Origin: Actinomycetota bacterium
GTDB lineage: Bacteria > Actinomycetota > CADDZG01 > WHSQ01
Direction of reading: 5' to 3'
NCBI GenBank assembly: GCA_009380005.1
Contig: WHSQ01000014.1
Location: forward strand, 1 to 53,712
DNA length: 53,712 nt
A model generated the notes under the pieces. The model had not been told where the DNA came from. It did no database searches and worked only from the letters and a program-made list of their open reading frames with translations. Both the position numbers and the translations under genes were made by a program. This document shows, in pieces, positions 15,976 to 25,229 of the stretch. Position 1 is the first letter of the stretch. Each line of letters begins with the position of its first letter.

Positions 15976-16584
15976 CTACTTACTCGAGTACCAAGGGTCG
16001 CTTAGGTCGATGAACTTGGGCTCACCGTCGGAGATCGCTTGCCACTCGCTCATGAACTCCTCGAACTCGGGAGCAGACGCCGATTCCTTCTCGTTCACGC
16101 GCGCCTCGGCTTCGGAGGTGAAATAGATGGCGTTCGTGAAACGTCCGTTCTGCGGATGCCATGCCACGATCCCACCGATCACATCCGGCCGCATCTGACT
16201 CATCTGGTCTTGCCCGGCCCTATCGAGCTCGCGCCCCTTCTCGACGTCGGTCACCTTGCCCTGGATCACCTGGACGAACCCGGCGTCGTCGGAACCTCCA
16301 TCCTTCATAAGGTCGACCTCGGTGCAGTCGTGGAACATGGGGTCTTCGAGGTACTGCGCCGTCTCCTCCCACCACGCGGACTGCTCGGGACTCCCACTGT
16401 TGGCCTGGGCCGCTTCCTCGCTCTCGAAGCGAGCGAGGGCGATGAACTCACCCTCTGCGGAGACTCCGGCCGTACCGCCCAGGTAGCCCGTGGCCGCGGG
16501 CTTGAGCTCCTGGTCCCACCTCTCCCACTGCTTGCGCAAGCCGGAGGGGTCCTTGGCCTTGCCCTGGATCACCTGTACGAACAT
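15976..16584 (-). CDS. Tandem dimeric alpha-beta-barrel (ABM-like) protein
   Basis: A 202-residue protein made of two copies of a roughly 95-residue unit. Each copy begins with nearly the same strand (FVQVIQGKAKD at residue 2 and FVQVIQGKVTD at about residue 102), and each contains a later strand of the F.ALA/FTNAIYF type. This is the size and strand pattern of antibiotic-biosynthesis-monooxygenase-like or Dabb-like ferredoxin folds. A fused dimer could close a barrel on its own. The ATG is preceded by GGGAGG at good spacing. There is no clear operon partner. An enzymatic role is not established; heme, quinone or stress-related functions are known for relatives. Confidence 0.7.
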   Translation of the reverse strand: MFVQVIQGKAKDPSGLRKQWERWDQELKPAATGYLGGTAGVSAEGEFIALARFESEEAAQANSGSPEQSAWWEETAQYLEDPMFHDCTEVDLMKDGGSDDAGFVQVIQGKVTDVEKGRELDRAGQDQMSQMRPDVIGGIVAWHPQNGRFTNAIYFTSEAEARVNEKESASAPEFEEFMSEWQAISDGEPKFIDLSDPWYSSK

Positions 16585-16903
16585 GAGCTCCTCCCTTCCT
16601 CGGTTTCACCTCGTTCTACAACCCCTGGCGGTGGCGTCAAGTCGCAGAGCCGCGGGGCGATCGGGGGGCCGATTCGAACAATCGACGTTCCCCGACCCCC
16701 GGGCGAGATCGGCTCCCCTCAGCATCGAGGCCCTCGTCCAAACTGCAACGTTGCCCCTTTCCGTACCCTCGGCCTCTCGTCGGGGGGCCATTCGCCTCTA
16801 CCGGCCCGGACCCGGGCGGTGGACGCTCGGGCGAAGCGCCAGGGGTACAGGAGGATCTGGCACGGGCCGGGTCCGTATCCGATCAGAGAATGGAGCAGAG
16901 CCG
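16585..16903. other. Divergent intergenic region, 319 nt
   Basis: This region separates the ABM-like gene (minus) from the small cysteine-containing protein gene (plus). It holds both ribosome binding sites (GGGAGG near 16590 on the minus strand; GGAG at 16892-16895 on the plus strand) and presumably two promoters. I see no convincing small gene, tRNA or strong hairpin in it. Confidence 0.4.
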
Positions 16904-17440
16904 ATGCCGACCCTCACGAAAGCTGGTGTAGATCCCCTCGATCCGATGCCTACCACAGACTTGATGGGAAACACCCTCGATCTGTCACGTCCGGAGCTGA
17001 CGTCCTTGATAGACCGATATGTGCCCAAGTCGCCGGGGCGCCTCACCTCGCTACTTGGCCGGCCGACCGCGCTGATCGTCGAGAGGCGCAAGGGAGAAGA
17101 AGGCCCGTTGCGGCAAGCCCTCGAGGATGAGGGCTGGTTCGTCAAGACCTGCTCGGGGCCCGGGCAACATGATTGCCCGATCCTGCGCGGACGGCACTGT
17201 CCGTTGCGCGAATCGGCGGATGCCGCGATCGTCTTCGTCGAGCCGCGGGATATCCACCTCGGCCAGGTGCCTCGGTTGCGCTGCGCGGCAGACTCCTCAT
17301 CTCCAGGCGTCGTCGCCGTCGAGCGTCGGCTCGATCCACCCAGTTTCGGGAGCTCAACGGCAACCATAGGAGCGCTTCGGGGTCCCGACGGCATCCTCAG
17401 AGTCGTATCGGCGTTGCTCGGAGCAGAGCACGGTGAGTAA
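16904..17440 (+). CDS. Hypothetical protein with a receiver-like fold and cysteine cluster
   Basis: 178 residues. After about 50 variable residues, a beta-alpha unit (TALIVERRKGEEGPLRQALE) looks like the start of a response-regulator-type Rossmann domain. Instead of the acidic phosphorylation pocket there is a cysteine-rich segment with Cys83, Cys91 and Cys99 (CSGPGQHDCPILRGRHCPL), and another cysteine at 127. Its spacing, Cx7Cx7C, could bind a metal or an Fe-S cluster. The ATG was chosen because GGAG lies eight bases upstream; the frame is open further upstream without a better start. I do not recognise a characterised family. Confidence 0.6.
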   Translation: MPTLTKAGVDPLDPMPTTDLMGNTLDLSRPELTSLIDRYVPKSPGRLTSLLGRPTALIVERRKGEEGPLRQALEDEGWFVKTCSGPGQHDCPILRGRHCPLRESADAAIVFVEPRDIHLGQVPRLRCAADSSSPGVVAVERRLDPPSFGSSTATIGALRGPDGILRVVSALLGAEHGE

Positions 17441-17535
17441 CCCGGGCGCTCGTCGGAGGCCGACAGCCGCGTTCGAGCGCCTGAGCACGGTCACACTTCC
17501 GAGCCACGTGGCTGCCCGCGCGGGCGTTCGGAAAG

Positions 17536-19470
17536 TCAGGAGGGCCGGGGCGTGCTTGCCGTCGCCTCCTTCAGCTCTTGCCATGCCCGGCGGGCCTCTT
17601 CCACGGAGCCCTCGTCCTCGATCGTCGTGATGTCCCCCGGGTCCTTGTCCAGGATCACCGACCTCAGCACACGTCGCATGATCTTGCCGGAGCGGGTCTT
17701 CGGGAGCGTGTTTACGAAGTGAAGTTCGCCTATCACGGCAACCGCTCCGAGCTCATCGCGCACGGTCTCACGCAGTTCCCGCTCGAGGTCCGCCGAGGGC
17801 TCGCGGCCTTCCTTCAATACAACGAAGGCGGAGATGACCTCACCCCTGACCTCGTCGGGGCGGCCGGTGACGCCCGCTTCCGCCACCGCGGGATGCTTGA
17901 GGAAGGCGGTCTCCACCTCGATCGTTCCCATGCGATGCGCAGCTATCTTGATGACTTCGTCCGCTCGTCCCGCGAACCATACGTATCCGTCTTCGTCGAT
18001 ATGCGCCGAGTCTCCGGTGAAATAGACGCCGTTGATCCGTTCCCAGTAGTCGCGCCCGTAGCGCTCCGGCTCTCCCCATAGCGCCGGGGTAAGGCTTGGG
18101 AAGGGGCGGCGGATAACGAGCACACCTTTCTCGCCGGGCCCACATTCCCTTCCATCCGGCGTCATCACGGCGACGTCGATGCCGGGGAGCGGAAGCGTCG
18201 CGGAGCCGGGCTTAGTGGGAAGCATCGCTACCCCGTAGGGGTTCCCGATCGCAGGCCCACCGGTCTCGGTCTGCCACCAGTGGTCGATGACCGGGATCCT
18301 GTCGTCCAAGACCTGCTTCTGCAGCCACTCCCACGCAGGGGCGTTCAGCACCTCTCCCGCCGACATGATGCGTCGTAGCGAAGAGAGATCGAAGCCGCTC
18401 GCCGGCTTCTCCCCGTAGCGCATCAGAAGGCGGACCGCGGTCGGCGACGTGAAGATCCCGGTGACGCCGAACTCCTCGACGATGCTCCAGACGGCCTCCG
18501 GGCCCGGGTGATCGTAGGCCCCTTCGTATGCGATGGTCGTGCAGCCGAACAGCAACGGGGCGTAGACGATGTAGCTGTGTCCGACGACCCAACCGATGTC
18601 CGATGTAGACCACCACACGTCGGCCTCGTCCATCCCGAAGCACCATCTGCCCATGCTGTAGATGCCAACCTGGTACCCGCCGTGAGTGTGTACGGCAAGC
18701 TTCGGCTTCGCCGTAGTGCCCGAGGTGGCCAGGATGTAAGCGGGTTCGTTGGACTCCATGCGCTCGAAGGCTCCGCTCTCGCCGTCGGCCATGGAGAGGA
18801 ATTCGTTCCAGTAGAGGTCGCGGCCGGATTCCATGCTGGGTTCTTCGGCCGTCCGGCGTAGCACGACGACTCGCTCCACCGTTTCGCCCGCAGCCTTGAG
18901 AGCGGAGTCGACGATGTGCTTGAGGGCAACTTCCCCTCCCTTGCGGAAGGTGACGTCTGCCGTGAACACCAACCGGGAGCCACTGGCGGCGATACGGTCT
19001 CCAAGCGCCCCGGCACCGAACCCCGCGAACACAACGGAGTGGATCGCACCGATGCGCACGGCGGCCAGCATCAGCGTGATCGCCTCGGGACACGTCGGCA
19101 TGTATACGGTCAAGCGATCGCCCTTGCGGATCCCCATGCCGCGCAGGGCAGCCGCGGTGCGTTCAACCTCGTGGTGGAGCTGAGCATACGTAAACAACCG
19201 CCGCTCACCGCGCTCGTTCACGTATATCAACGCGGTATGTCCGGCCCGGCCCCGCGCAAGATGGTGGTCCAGGCAGCTATACGACAGGTTCGTCTCACCC
19301 CCGGTGAACCATTTGAACGTCGGGAAGTCATGTTCGAAGACGCGATCCCATGTGCGGAACCACGGTAAGTGCTGCGCGGCGCGGTCCCAAAACGTTTCTG
19401 TGTCGCGCTCGGCTTCCTGGCGTAGGTCACGAACCATCGGGTTTATCAGCTCCAGGGCAGTTTCCGTCAT
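17536..19470 (-). CDS. Acetyl-CoA-synthetase-type AMP-forming acyl-CoA ligase
   Basis: A 644-residue ANL ligase of the acetyl/propionyl-CoA synthetase group. Visible motifs are the P-loop (LATSGTTAKPKLAVHTHGG), WWQTETGG with the tryptophan that limits acyl chain length in Acs, and the C-terminal [11 protein letters not shown] with the catalytic, acetylatable lysine. The ATG at 19470 follows GAGGAG by nine bases and is preferred over a TTG nine bases upstream. It lies 79 nt downstream of a second, more canonical acs gene on the same strand. Divergence in the middle region (WWSTSDIGW in place of WWCAADIGW) suggests a different short-chain acid, but acetate is not excluded. Confidence 0.88.
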   Translation of the reverse strand: MTETALELINPMVRDLRQEAERDTETFWDRAAQHLPWFRTWDRVFEHDFPTFKWFTGGETNLSYSCLDHHLARGRAGHTALIYVNERGERRLFTYAQLHHEVERTAAALRGMGIRKGDRLTVYMPTCPEAITLMLAAVRIGAIHSVVFAGFGAGALGDRIAASGSRLVFTADVTFRKGGEVALKHIVDSALKAAGETVERVVVLRRTAEEPSMESGRDLYWNEFLSMADGESGAFERMESNEPAYILATSGTTAKPKLAVHTHGGYQVGIYSMGRWCFGMDEADVWWSTSDIGWVVGHSYIVYAPLLFGCTTIAYEGAYDHPGPEAVWSIVEEFGVTGIFTSPTAVRLLMRYGEKPASGFDLSSLRRIMSAGEVLNAPAWEWLQKQVLDDRIPVIDHWWQTETGGPAIGNPYGVAMLPTKPGSATLPLPGIDVAVMTPDGRECGPGEKGVLVIRRPFPSLTPALWGEPERYGRDYWERINGVYFTGDSAHIDEDGYVWFAGRADEVIKIAAHRMGTIEVETAFLKHPAVAEAGVTGRPDEVRGEVISAFVVLKEGREPSADLERELRETVRDELGAVAVIGELHFVNTLPKTRSGKIMRRVLRSVILDKDPGDITTIEDEGSVEEARRAWQELKEATASTPRPS

Positions 19471-19549
19471 CCCGACCAACTCCTCGACCGTTCAGCCTCG
19501 TGCAACCATCGGAAACGCCACCTCGAGCACCGCGCCCAGGTCGCCTGCG

Positions 19550-21526
19550 CTACTCCTCCTCGCCGGCCGCCTTCAGGGCATCCGATTTACCCCGTATCTC
19601 GTCCAGGATGGGCGCATTCAATAAGGTGGTGACGTCGCCCAGCTCGCGTCCCTCCGCGACGTCTCGCAAGAGCCGCCGCATTATCTTCCCCGAACGCGTT
19701 TTGGGAAGATCGTCTGTGAAGATGATGGCGTGCGGACGCGCTATCTTGCCGATCACCTCTGCAACGTGAGCGCGCAGCTCCTGCAGCAGGGTTTCGTCGC
19801 CCTCACGCCCCGCCTTGGGCGTCACGAAGGCGACGATCCTCTCCCCTTCTTTCGGATCCTGGCGGCCCACCACCGCCGACTCCGCGACCGCCTTGTGATC
19901 GACCAGAGCAGATTCCACCTCGTACGTCGAGATGCGATGGCCCGCGATGTTCATCACGTCATCCACCCGACCCAACAGCCAGAAGTCGCCGTCCTCATCG
20001 AGCTTGGCGCCGTCGCCGGGGAAGTACGTGTCTCGGCCGAATCGTGAGAAGTACGTGTCGAGATAACGCTGCTCGTCCCCCCAGATCGTGCGAAACATGG
20101 GAGGCGTCGGGCGCGTGAGCACGAGATAGCCGCCGCCGCCCTTGCCGACGGGCTTCCCCTTGTCGTCGACGACATCGGCGAAGACGCCGGGGAAGGGTTT
20201 CGTTGCCGACCCCGGCTTCAGCGTCGTGATGCCCGGCAAGGGGTTGATCATGATGGCTCCGGTCTCGGTCTGCCACCAAGTGTCCACCACCGGTGTCTTG
20301 CCTCCGCCGATGAACTCCTGATACCACACCCATGCCTCGGGATTGATCGGCTCCCCCACCGTGCCCAACAAGCGCAGGGAAGACAGATCGTGCTTAGCCG
20401 GATACTCGGTGCCCCACTTCATATGCGCCCGGATCGCGGTCGGAGCCGTGTACAGGATCGAAACGCCGTACTCCTCGACGATCGACCACCATCGGTCCTT
20501 ATCGGGCCAGTCCGGCGCGCCTTCGTAGAGGATCGAGGTACAACCGTTGGCGAGCGGACCGTAGACGATGTAGCTGTGGCCCGTGACCCAGCCGATGTCG
20601 GCGGCACACCAGTAGACGTCCCTATCCGGTTTGATGTCGAAGATGAGGCGGTGTGTCGACGACACGCCGGTCATGTAGCCGCCGGTGGTGTGGACGATGC
20701 CCTTGGGCTTGCCTGTGGTCCCCGACGTGTAGAGAAGGTAGAGGATGTCCTCCGAATCCATCGACTCCGCGTCGCGTTCCGGCGACGCATCGGCGATGAG
20801 ATCGTGATACCAGAGATCGCGACCCTCCTGCATCGAGACGTCTTCGCCGGTGCGCTTGACGACCACTACCCTTTCTATCGATGGGGACTCCGCTATCGCC
20901 TTATCGGAGTTCTGTTTGAGCGGCACGATGTCGCCCCGGCGGTAGCCGCCGTCGGCCGTGATGAGGACTTTGGCCCCCCCATCGTTCATCCGGTCGCGTA
21001 GAGAGTCCGCCGAGAATCCACCGAACACGACCGAATGAGGGGCCCCGATGCGAGCGCAAGCAAGCATCGCTACGGGAAGCTCGGGGATCATGGGCAGGTA
21101 GATCCCAACGCGATCGCCCCGGGCGACGCCAAGTTCAGTCAGCACGTTGGCCAGACGGCAGACATCTTCATACAGAGCCTTGTAGGTGATGGTCCTCTCC
21201 TCGCCGGGCTCGCCGATCCAGTGGTAGGCGACGCGGTCACCGGCCGACGCCAGATGGCGGTCCAGGCAGTTGTAAGAGGCGTTGAGCTTGCCTCCAACGA
21301 ACCACTTGTGGTGCGGGAACCCGCCCTCGAACACCGTGTCCCATTTGTGGAACCAGTCCAATTCCTCGGCCTGAGATGCCCACCAGGCATCGGGGTCCTG
21401 GTTGGCACGTTCGTAGATCGATGGATCCCCCGCGTTCGCCTGGCTCGCGAACGGACCCGGCGGTTCGAACGTGCGGCGTTCCTGCAGAAGGGCCTCTATC
21501 GTGTGCTCAACCTTCTCCTCGACCAC
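19550..21526 (-). CDS. acs: Acetyl-CoA synthetase
   Basis: A 658-residue canonical AMP-forming acetyl-CoA synthetase. It has the P-loop [17 protein letters not shown], the acetate-pocket segment [30 protein letters not shown] with the size-gating tryptophan, and [15 protein letters not shown] with the catalytic lysine that is a known acetylation site in this family. It makes acetyl-CoA from acetate, ATP and CoA. GTG at 21526 is preferred because a G-rich Shine-Dalgarno lies seven bases upstream; an extension to 21562 is possible. The gene is divergent from a DUF485/acetate symporter operon, so uptake and activation of acetate are adjacent. Confidence 0.93.
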   Translation of the reverse strand: MVEEKVEHTIEALLQERRTFEPPGPFASQANAGDPSIYERANQDPDAWWASQAEELDWFHKWDTVFEGGFPHHKWFVGGKLNASYNCLDRHLASAGDRVAYHWIGEPGEERTITYKALYEDVCRLANVLTELGVARGDRVGIYLPMIPELPVAMLACARIGAPHSVVFGGFSADSLRDRMNDGGAKVLITADGGYRRGDIVPLKQNSDKAIAESPSIERVVVVKRTGEDVSMQEGRDLWYHDLIADASPERDAESMDSEDILYLLYTSGTTGKPKGIVHTTGGYMTGVSSTHRLIFDIKPDRDVYWCAADIGWVTGHSYIVYGPLANGCTSILYEGAPDWPDKDRWWSIVEEYGVSILYTAPTAIRAHMKWGTEYPAKHDLSSLRLLGTVGEPINPEAWVWYQEFIGGGKTPVVDTWWQTETGAIMINPLPGITTLKPGSATKPFPGVFADVVDDKGKPVGKGGGGYLVLTRPTPPMFRTIWGDEQRYLDTYFSRFGRDTYFPGDGAKLDEDGDFWLLGRVDDVMNIAGHRISTYEVESALVDHKAVAESAVVGRQDPKEGERIVAFVTPKAGREGDETLLQELRAHVAEVIGKIARPHAIIFTDDLPKTRSGKIMRRLLRDVAEGRELGDVTTLLNAPILDEIRGKSDALKAAGEEE

Positions 21527-21838
21527 GAGATCACCCCCTCGTCCCGGTGCTTCGCGCCACAAGAAACCCCCGCGATCACCTCTCGTGCCGCGCGGAGCCG
21601 ATTTTGCTCCTAGACTCTCACAACTGGTAAGTCCTCCAGACCCCGATTCGGTAGGGGGCGGGTGGCGACAGGGGAACGGTCGGACCTAAGCTCGGATGAC
21701 GGCCGCGGGCAAAGAGCGGAGCGGTCGGCCATTCATGACGCGCGAGATGCCGCTGGCGCCGCCATTTCGACCGCCGGCCTCCACCGGCGACCACTCGAAC
21801 CACACGAGGCCGTCGACGACCGATCGTTCCTGAGCGCG
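21527..21838. other. Divergent intergenic region between acs and the acetate symporter operon
   Basis: 312 nt that should contain promoters for acs (minus) and the DUF485-symporter-LytS-LytT operon (plus). If translation of the DUF485 protein starts at the GTG at 21662, part of it is coding. No convincing -35/-10 pair or operator palindrome was found by eye. Confidence 0.4.
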
Positions 21839-22183
21839 ATGGACACGATCGAATTCGACTCCATCGAAGAGGTCGATGCGGCCGCCCGCAGCATCAGGCG
21901 AGTCGCGATCGAATACGGATCGTTCTTCCTGATGGTTCTCCTGTTCGTGCCGGTTCTGTCGATGGTCGCGCCGGGGTGGTCACGGCGCCCGGTGTGGGCC
22001 GGACTCACGCCCGGCTTCCTCACTCTCGCCGTGGGGCTCCACGTTCTCTTCGTGGCAGTCGCGGTAGCCGGGGCGCGCGCTGCCGACCGCATCGAGGACG
22101 ACATGCTTGGGCGCCCGGAGGATGATTACCGACACCTCCACACCGAACCTTTAGACGAGCTAGGGCTGCGAGCAGATGGTTGA
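21839..22183 (+). CDS. DUF485-like small membrane protein, symporter partner
   Basis: 114 residues with a charged N terminus and two hydrophobic helices (about residues 26-46 and 60-81), followed by a short acidic tail. Proteins of this size and topology (DUF485, for example E. coli YjcH) are encoded directly before acetate permease ActP. The stop overlaps the symporter start by 8 nt. ATG at 21839 was chosen because the preceding in-frame region from the GTG at 21662 is low-complexity and polar; its Shine-Dalgarno is weak, so the start is uncertain. It probably assembles with or stabilises the symporter. Confidence 0.72.
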   Translation: MDTIEFDSIEEVDAAARSIRRVAIEYGSFFLMVLLFVPVLSMVAPGWSRRPVWAGLTPGFLTLAVGLHVLFVAVAVAGARAADRIEDDMLGRPEDDYRHLHTEPLDELGLRADG

Positions 22184-23960
22184 GATCACGGCGCTGTGGA
22201 TGGCGATGGGGTTGCTCGCCGTCATGCTGTTGATCTCCTGGCAATTACGACGATCCAGCTTGACGACGCTCGACTTCTATCTGGCCAATAGACAGGTCGG
22301 CACGTTCGTGAACGCCTGTGCCATCTGCGGCGATTACTTCTCGGCCGCGTCGTTCCTAGGCGTGGCGGCTGCGGTATATGCCATGGGGCTCGACGGCGTT
22401 TGGTTCGCCACGGGATTCGCAGCGGGTTTCGTGCTCGTGGGACTGTTCCTCGCCGCGCCTCTCCGCCGCGCGGGACAGTTCTCGATACCCGACTTCCTGG
22501 CGAACCGTTATTCCTCCCAAGTCGTTCGCGTAACCGCCGTCGGCGTCGTGCTCGTGGTCGTCCTCCTCTATCTGATCCCGCAGATGACCGGGGTGGGCCT
22601 GTCGTGGCAGGTCCTCGTCGGCCACGGTGCCTTCGGGCTGTCGCCGTATTCGACGGGGATCATAGTGGCGAGCGTCGCCATCGTGACTCACTCGGTCCTC
22701 GGGGGGATGCGCGCGACGACATGGAACCAGGCGTTTCAGTTCGCGTTCCTCTTCTTCACCGTGCTGTTGCTCGCTGGGATCGCGATCCATCGTGGCTTCT
22801 CCTATCCAGACGCCGCCAAGCGGCTATCGCAGGTGCCGCTCGTCGTACCCGCGACTCTGTCTCCGAAGGAACTCGTCGCGGACAGGCCGGACGGGCGCAC
22901 GAACCTCGAAGCGGCCGCGAGCGTCATGACTCCGGCAGGGTACGAGGAAGTCGTCGCCGGCTTGAACCGGGGCGAAGGATCCATGGAAGTGCTGTTGCCC
23001 ATCCCAAGCGAACTCGACTCCGAGGACATACGCTTCATGGAACCGGGTGGAGGTTACAACCGGCTACAACAGATAGCGTTGGTCATCACGCTGCTGCTCG
23101 GCACCGCCGGTCTTCCCCACATCGTGAACCGCTACTTCACCGGCACTTCAGGACGAGCAGCGCGAAGGTCGACGGTGTGGGTACTCGGACTGGCGGGAGT
23201 CTTTTATTTCGTAGCGGTCATGCTGGGGATCGCGGCGCGGGCGGAATTGCCGCGGCTCGTAGGTGCCTCCACGGTGAACGCCGACTTCGTAGACGGCATC
23301 GCTCGGGTGCCCGAGCATGCGCTTCTGCTCCTCGCCCGGGAGCTGGGCGGAGAACCGCTGCTGGGCCTCGTGGCGGCGGCCGCGCTGGCGGCGATCTTCT
23401 CAACCGTCGCTGGCCTGCTGATAGCCGCCGCCGTGTCTTGGGGGCACGATATCTACGAGCAGTTCATCAATCCACAGGCGTCCGAGCGTCACCGCATCCT
23501 GTGGGGCCGGCTGGCGGTGGTGTGCATGGCTGCGATCTCCGCGATGGTAGGGATGAGCGTCGCCGCGCTGGATCGTCGCCCGAACGTCGCCATTATGGTC
23601 ACGTGGGCGTTCGCCGTGGCGGGGTCCGGGTTCACTCCAATCTTCGTCTTGTCCGTGTGGTGGAAGCGGATGACCGCAGCCGGCGCGGTCGCGGGCATGC
23701 TGACCGGCACCGGGCTCGCATTGCTCCTGGTAATCTTCGACGTCGTGGCCCGCGCCGCGGACTGGCTTCCCGCTCCACCGTTCGGCGGCTTCGCGAGCAT
23801 CGTCGCGGCCCCCGCGGCCGCGATCGTCGGCATCACGGTGTCGTTACGTACTAGACCGTCGCCCCAGGCATCGGCGGCGTGGGTACGGATGCACGGAACC
23901 GCCCAGGAAAGGCGCGAGGCTGTGCTGGCGCGCCTCGTCCCCACTGGAGACGAGCGGTGA
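22176..23960 (+). CDS. Cation/acetate symporter (sodium:solute symporter family)
   Basis: A 594-residue SSS-family transporter with about 13 hydrophobic segments. It closely resembles ActP/MctC-type acetate permeases (DFYLANRQVGTFVNACAICGDYFSAASFLG near the start; VLGGMRATTWNQAFQF in the middle). A loop of about 90 residues between helices (residues about 210-300) is also typical of the family. It would import acetate or another short monocarboxylate with Na+ or H+. It overlaps the DUF485 gene by 8 nt and the histidine kinase gene by 4 nt (GTGA). Transport partner and sensor are thus made from one mRNA, and acs is divergent next door. Confidence 0.9.
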   Translation: MVEITALWMAMGLLAVMLLISWQLRRSSLTTLDFYLANRQVGTFVNACAICGDYFSAASFLGVAAAVYAMGLDGVWFATGFAAGFVLVGLFLAAPLRRAGQFSIPDFLANRYSSQVVRVTAVGVVLVVVLLYLIPQMTGVGLSWQVLVGHGAFGLSPYSTGIIVASVAIVTHSVLGGMRATTWNQAFQFAFLFFTVLLLAGIAIHRGFSYPDAAKRLSQVPLVVPATLSPKELVADRPDGRTNLEAAASVMTPAGYEEVVAGLNRGEGSMEVLLPIPSELDSEDIRFMEPGGGYNRLQQIALVITLLLGTAGLPHIVNRYFTGTSGRAARRSTVWVLGLAGVFYFVAVMLGIAARAELPRLVGASTVNADFVDGIARVPEHALLLLARELGGEPLLGLVAAAALAAIFSTVAGLLIAAAVSWGHDIYEQFINPQASERHRILWGRLAVVCMAAISAMVGMSVAALDRRPNVAIMVTWAFAVAGSGFTPIFVLSVWWKRMTAAGAVAGMLTGTGLALLLVIFDVVARAADWLPAPPFGGFASIVAAPAAAIVGITVSLRTRPSPQASAAWVRMHGTAQERREAVLARLVPTGDER

Positions 23961-25207
23961 TAGCGGCCATCGCGATGACGACCGCCATCGTAGTTGCCTC
24001 GGGCCTCGTCACTCTCGCCGGTCGCGATCCCATGTCGCCATGGACGGTCCTCATCCTCGCCGTCGGCGCCAACGTCGGGCTCGTCTTCGGACTGCGATTC
24101 GGGGGCGCGCGTAGCACGCCGGCGGCCGGCCAGCGGCGCATGTTGGGCCTCCTCGAGCACACCCTCCCCGACCTCCGCTTAGGTCTCAACCCCGAGACCG
24201 CTCAGCGGACGGCTCACCTTCTGCGATCGGTCTTGAAACAGGACGCCGTGGCCATCACCGACAGAGAACGGCTGCTCGCGTTCTCGGGACGAGGCACCGA
24301 CCATCACATCGAGGGAGAAGCCGTCGGCGACGGAGTCGCCCGCCGGGTCATCGACTCCGGGCGCCCACTGGTCGCGACCGCCGCCGATCTGGGCTGCGAC
24401 GGACAGACCGGCCCGTGCCCGCTGCGATCCGCCATAGTTGTGCCGCTCACCTGTGACCGTCACGTCGTGGGGTCCCTCGCGGTTTACCAGGCGAGAGATG
24501 GGTTGCCCGACCGTGGTCTCGTCGAGCTCACTCGAGGTCTCGCCGGGATCCTGTCATTACAGCTCGAGCTTTCGCAGGCGCATCGGGGAGCGCAGATCGC
24601 GGAAACGGCCAAGCTCAACGCATTGCGAGCCCAGATCAATCCGCACTTCCTCTTCAACACCCTCAACACGATCGCTATGAAAGCGCGAACGGATCCGGAG
24701 GAGGCTCGCCGGCTGCTCGTCCGTCTCTCGGATTTCTTTCGCTATGCGATGAAGAACACCGGGCACATGGCGTCTTTCGGTGAGGAGTTCTTCTTCGTTC
24801 GCACGTATCTGTTCCTCGAGAAAGCGAGGTTCGAAGATCGACTCAACGTCCGCTACGACATCGATCCCCAGTGCCTGTCGATCGGTGTTCCCGTGCTCAC
24901 CATCCAGCCGCTCATCGAGAATGCCGTCAAGCACGGGATCGCCTCTAAACCAGACGGCGGAACGGTAGAGCTCAAGGCGCGGCTCGAGCCGATAGCGCGC
25001 ACGTTACGAGTCAAGGTATGCGACAACGGCGTGGGGATAGAAGATAGACGGATCCCTTCGTTGCTAACCCCCGTCCGGTCGGAGACGAGCGCCCTCGCGA
25101 ATATCCACGAGCGATTGACGCGCCTGTATGGAGGCAGAGCGTCACTCGACGTCGACTCTCAGGCTGGTAAAGGAACCACAGTAACCGTGAGTTTGCCGCT
25201 CAGCTGA
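23957..25207 (+). CDS. LytS-type sensor histidine kinase
   Basis: 416 residues. Only two N-terminal transmembrane helices (about 1-20 and 29-47) precede a GAF-like domain (about 60-200) that contains the CDGQTGPCPLRSAIVVPL block typical of LytS/BtsS proteins. A His_kinase domain with the phospho-accepting histidine in INPHFLFNTLN (His230) and an HATPase with VCDNGVGIED follow. The usual 5TM LytS input domain is missing. The GTG start overlaps the symporter stop, and the cognate LytTR regulator follows. The likely signal is acetate or transporter state, which would be relayed to the regulator. Confidence 0.9.
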   Translation: MIAAIAMTTAIVVASGLVTLAGRDPMSPWTVLILAVGANVGLVFGLRFGGARSTPAAGQRRMLGLLEHTLPDLRLGLNPETAQRTAHLLRSVLKQDAVAITDRERLLAFSGRGTDHHIEGEAVGDGVARRVIDSGRPLVATAADLGCDGQTGPCPLRSAIVVPLTCDRHVVGSLAVYQARDGLPDRGLVELTRGLAGILSLQLELSQAHRGAQIAETAKLNALRAQINPHFLFNTLNTIAMKARTDPEEARRLLVRLSDFFRYAMKNTGHMASFGEEFFFVRTYLFLEKARFEDRLNVRYDIDPQCLSIGVPVLTIQPLIENAVKHGIASKPDGGTVELKARLEPIARTLRVKVCDNGVGIEDRRIPSLLTPVRSETSALANIHERLTRLYGGRASLDVDSQAGKGTTVTVSLPLS

Positions 25208-25229
25208 TGTTCCAAGGGTGGAGGTCAAG

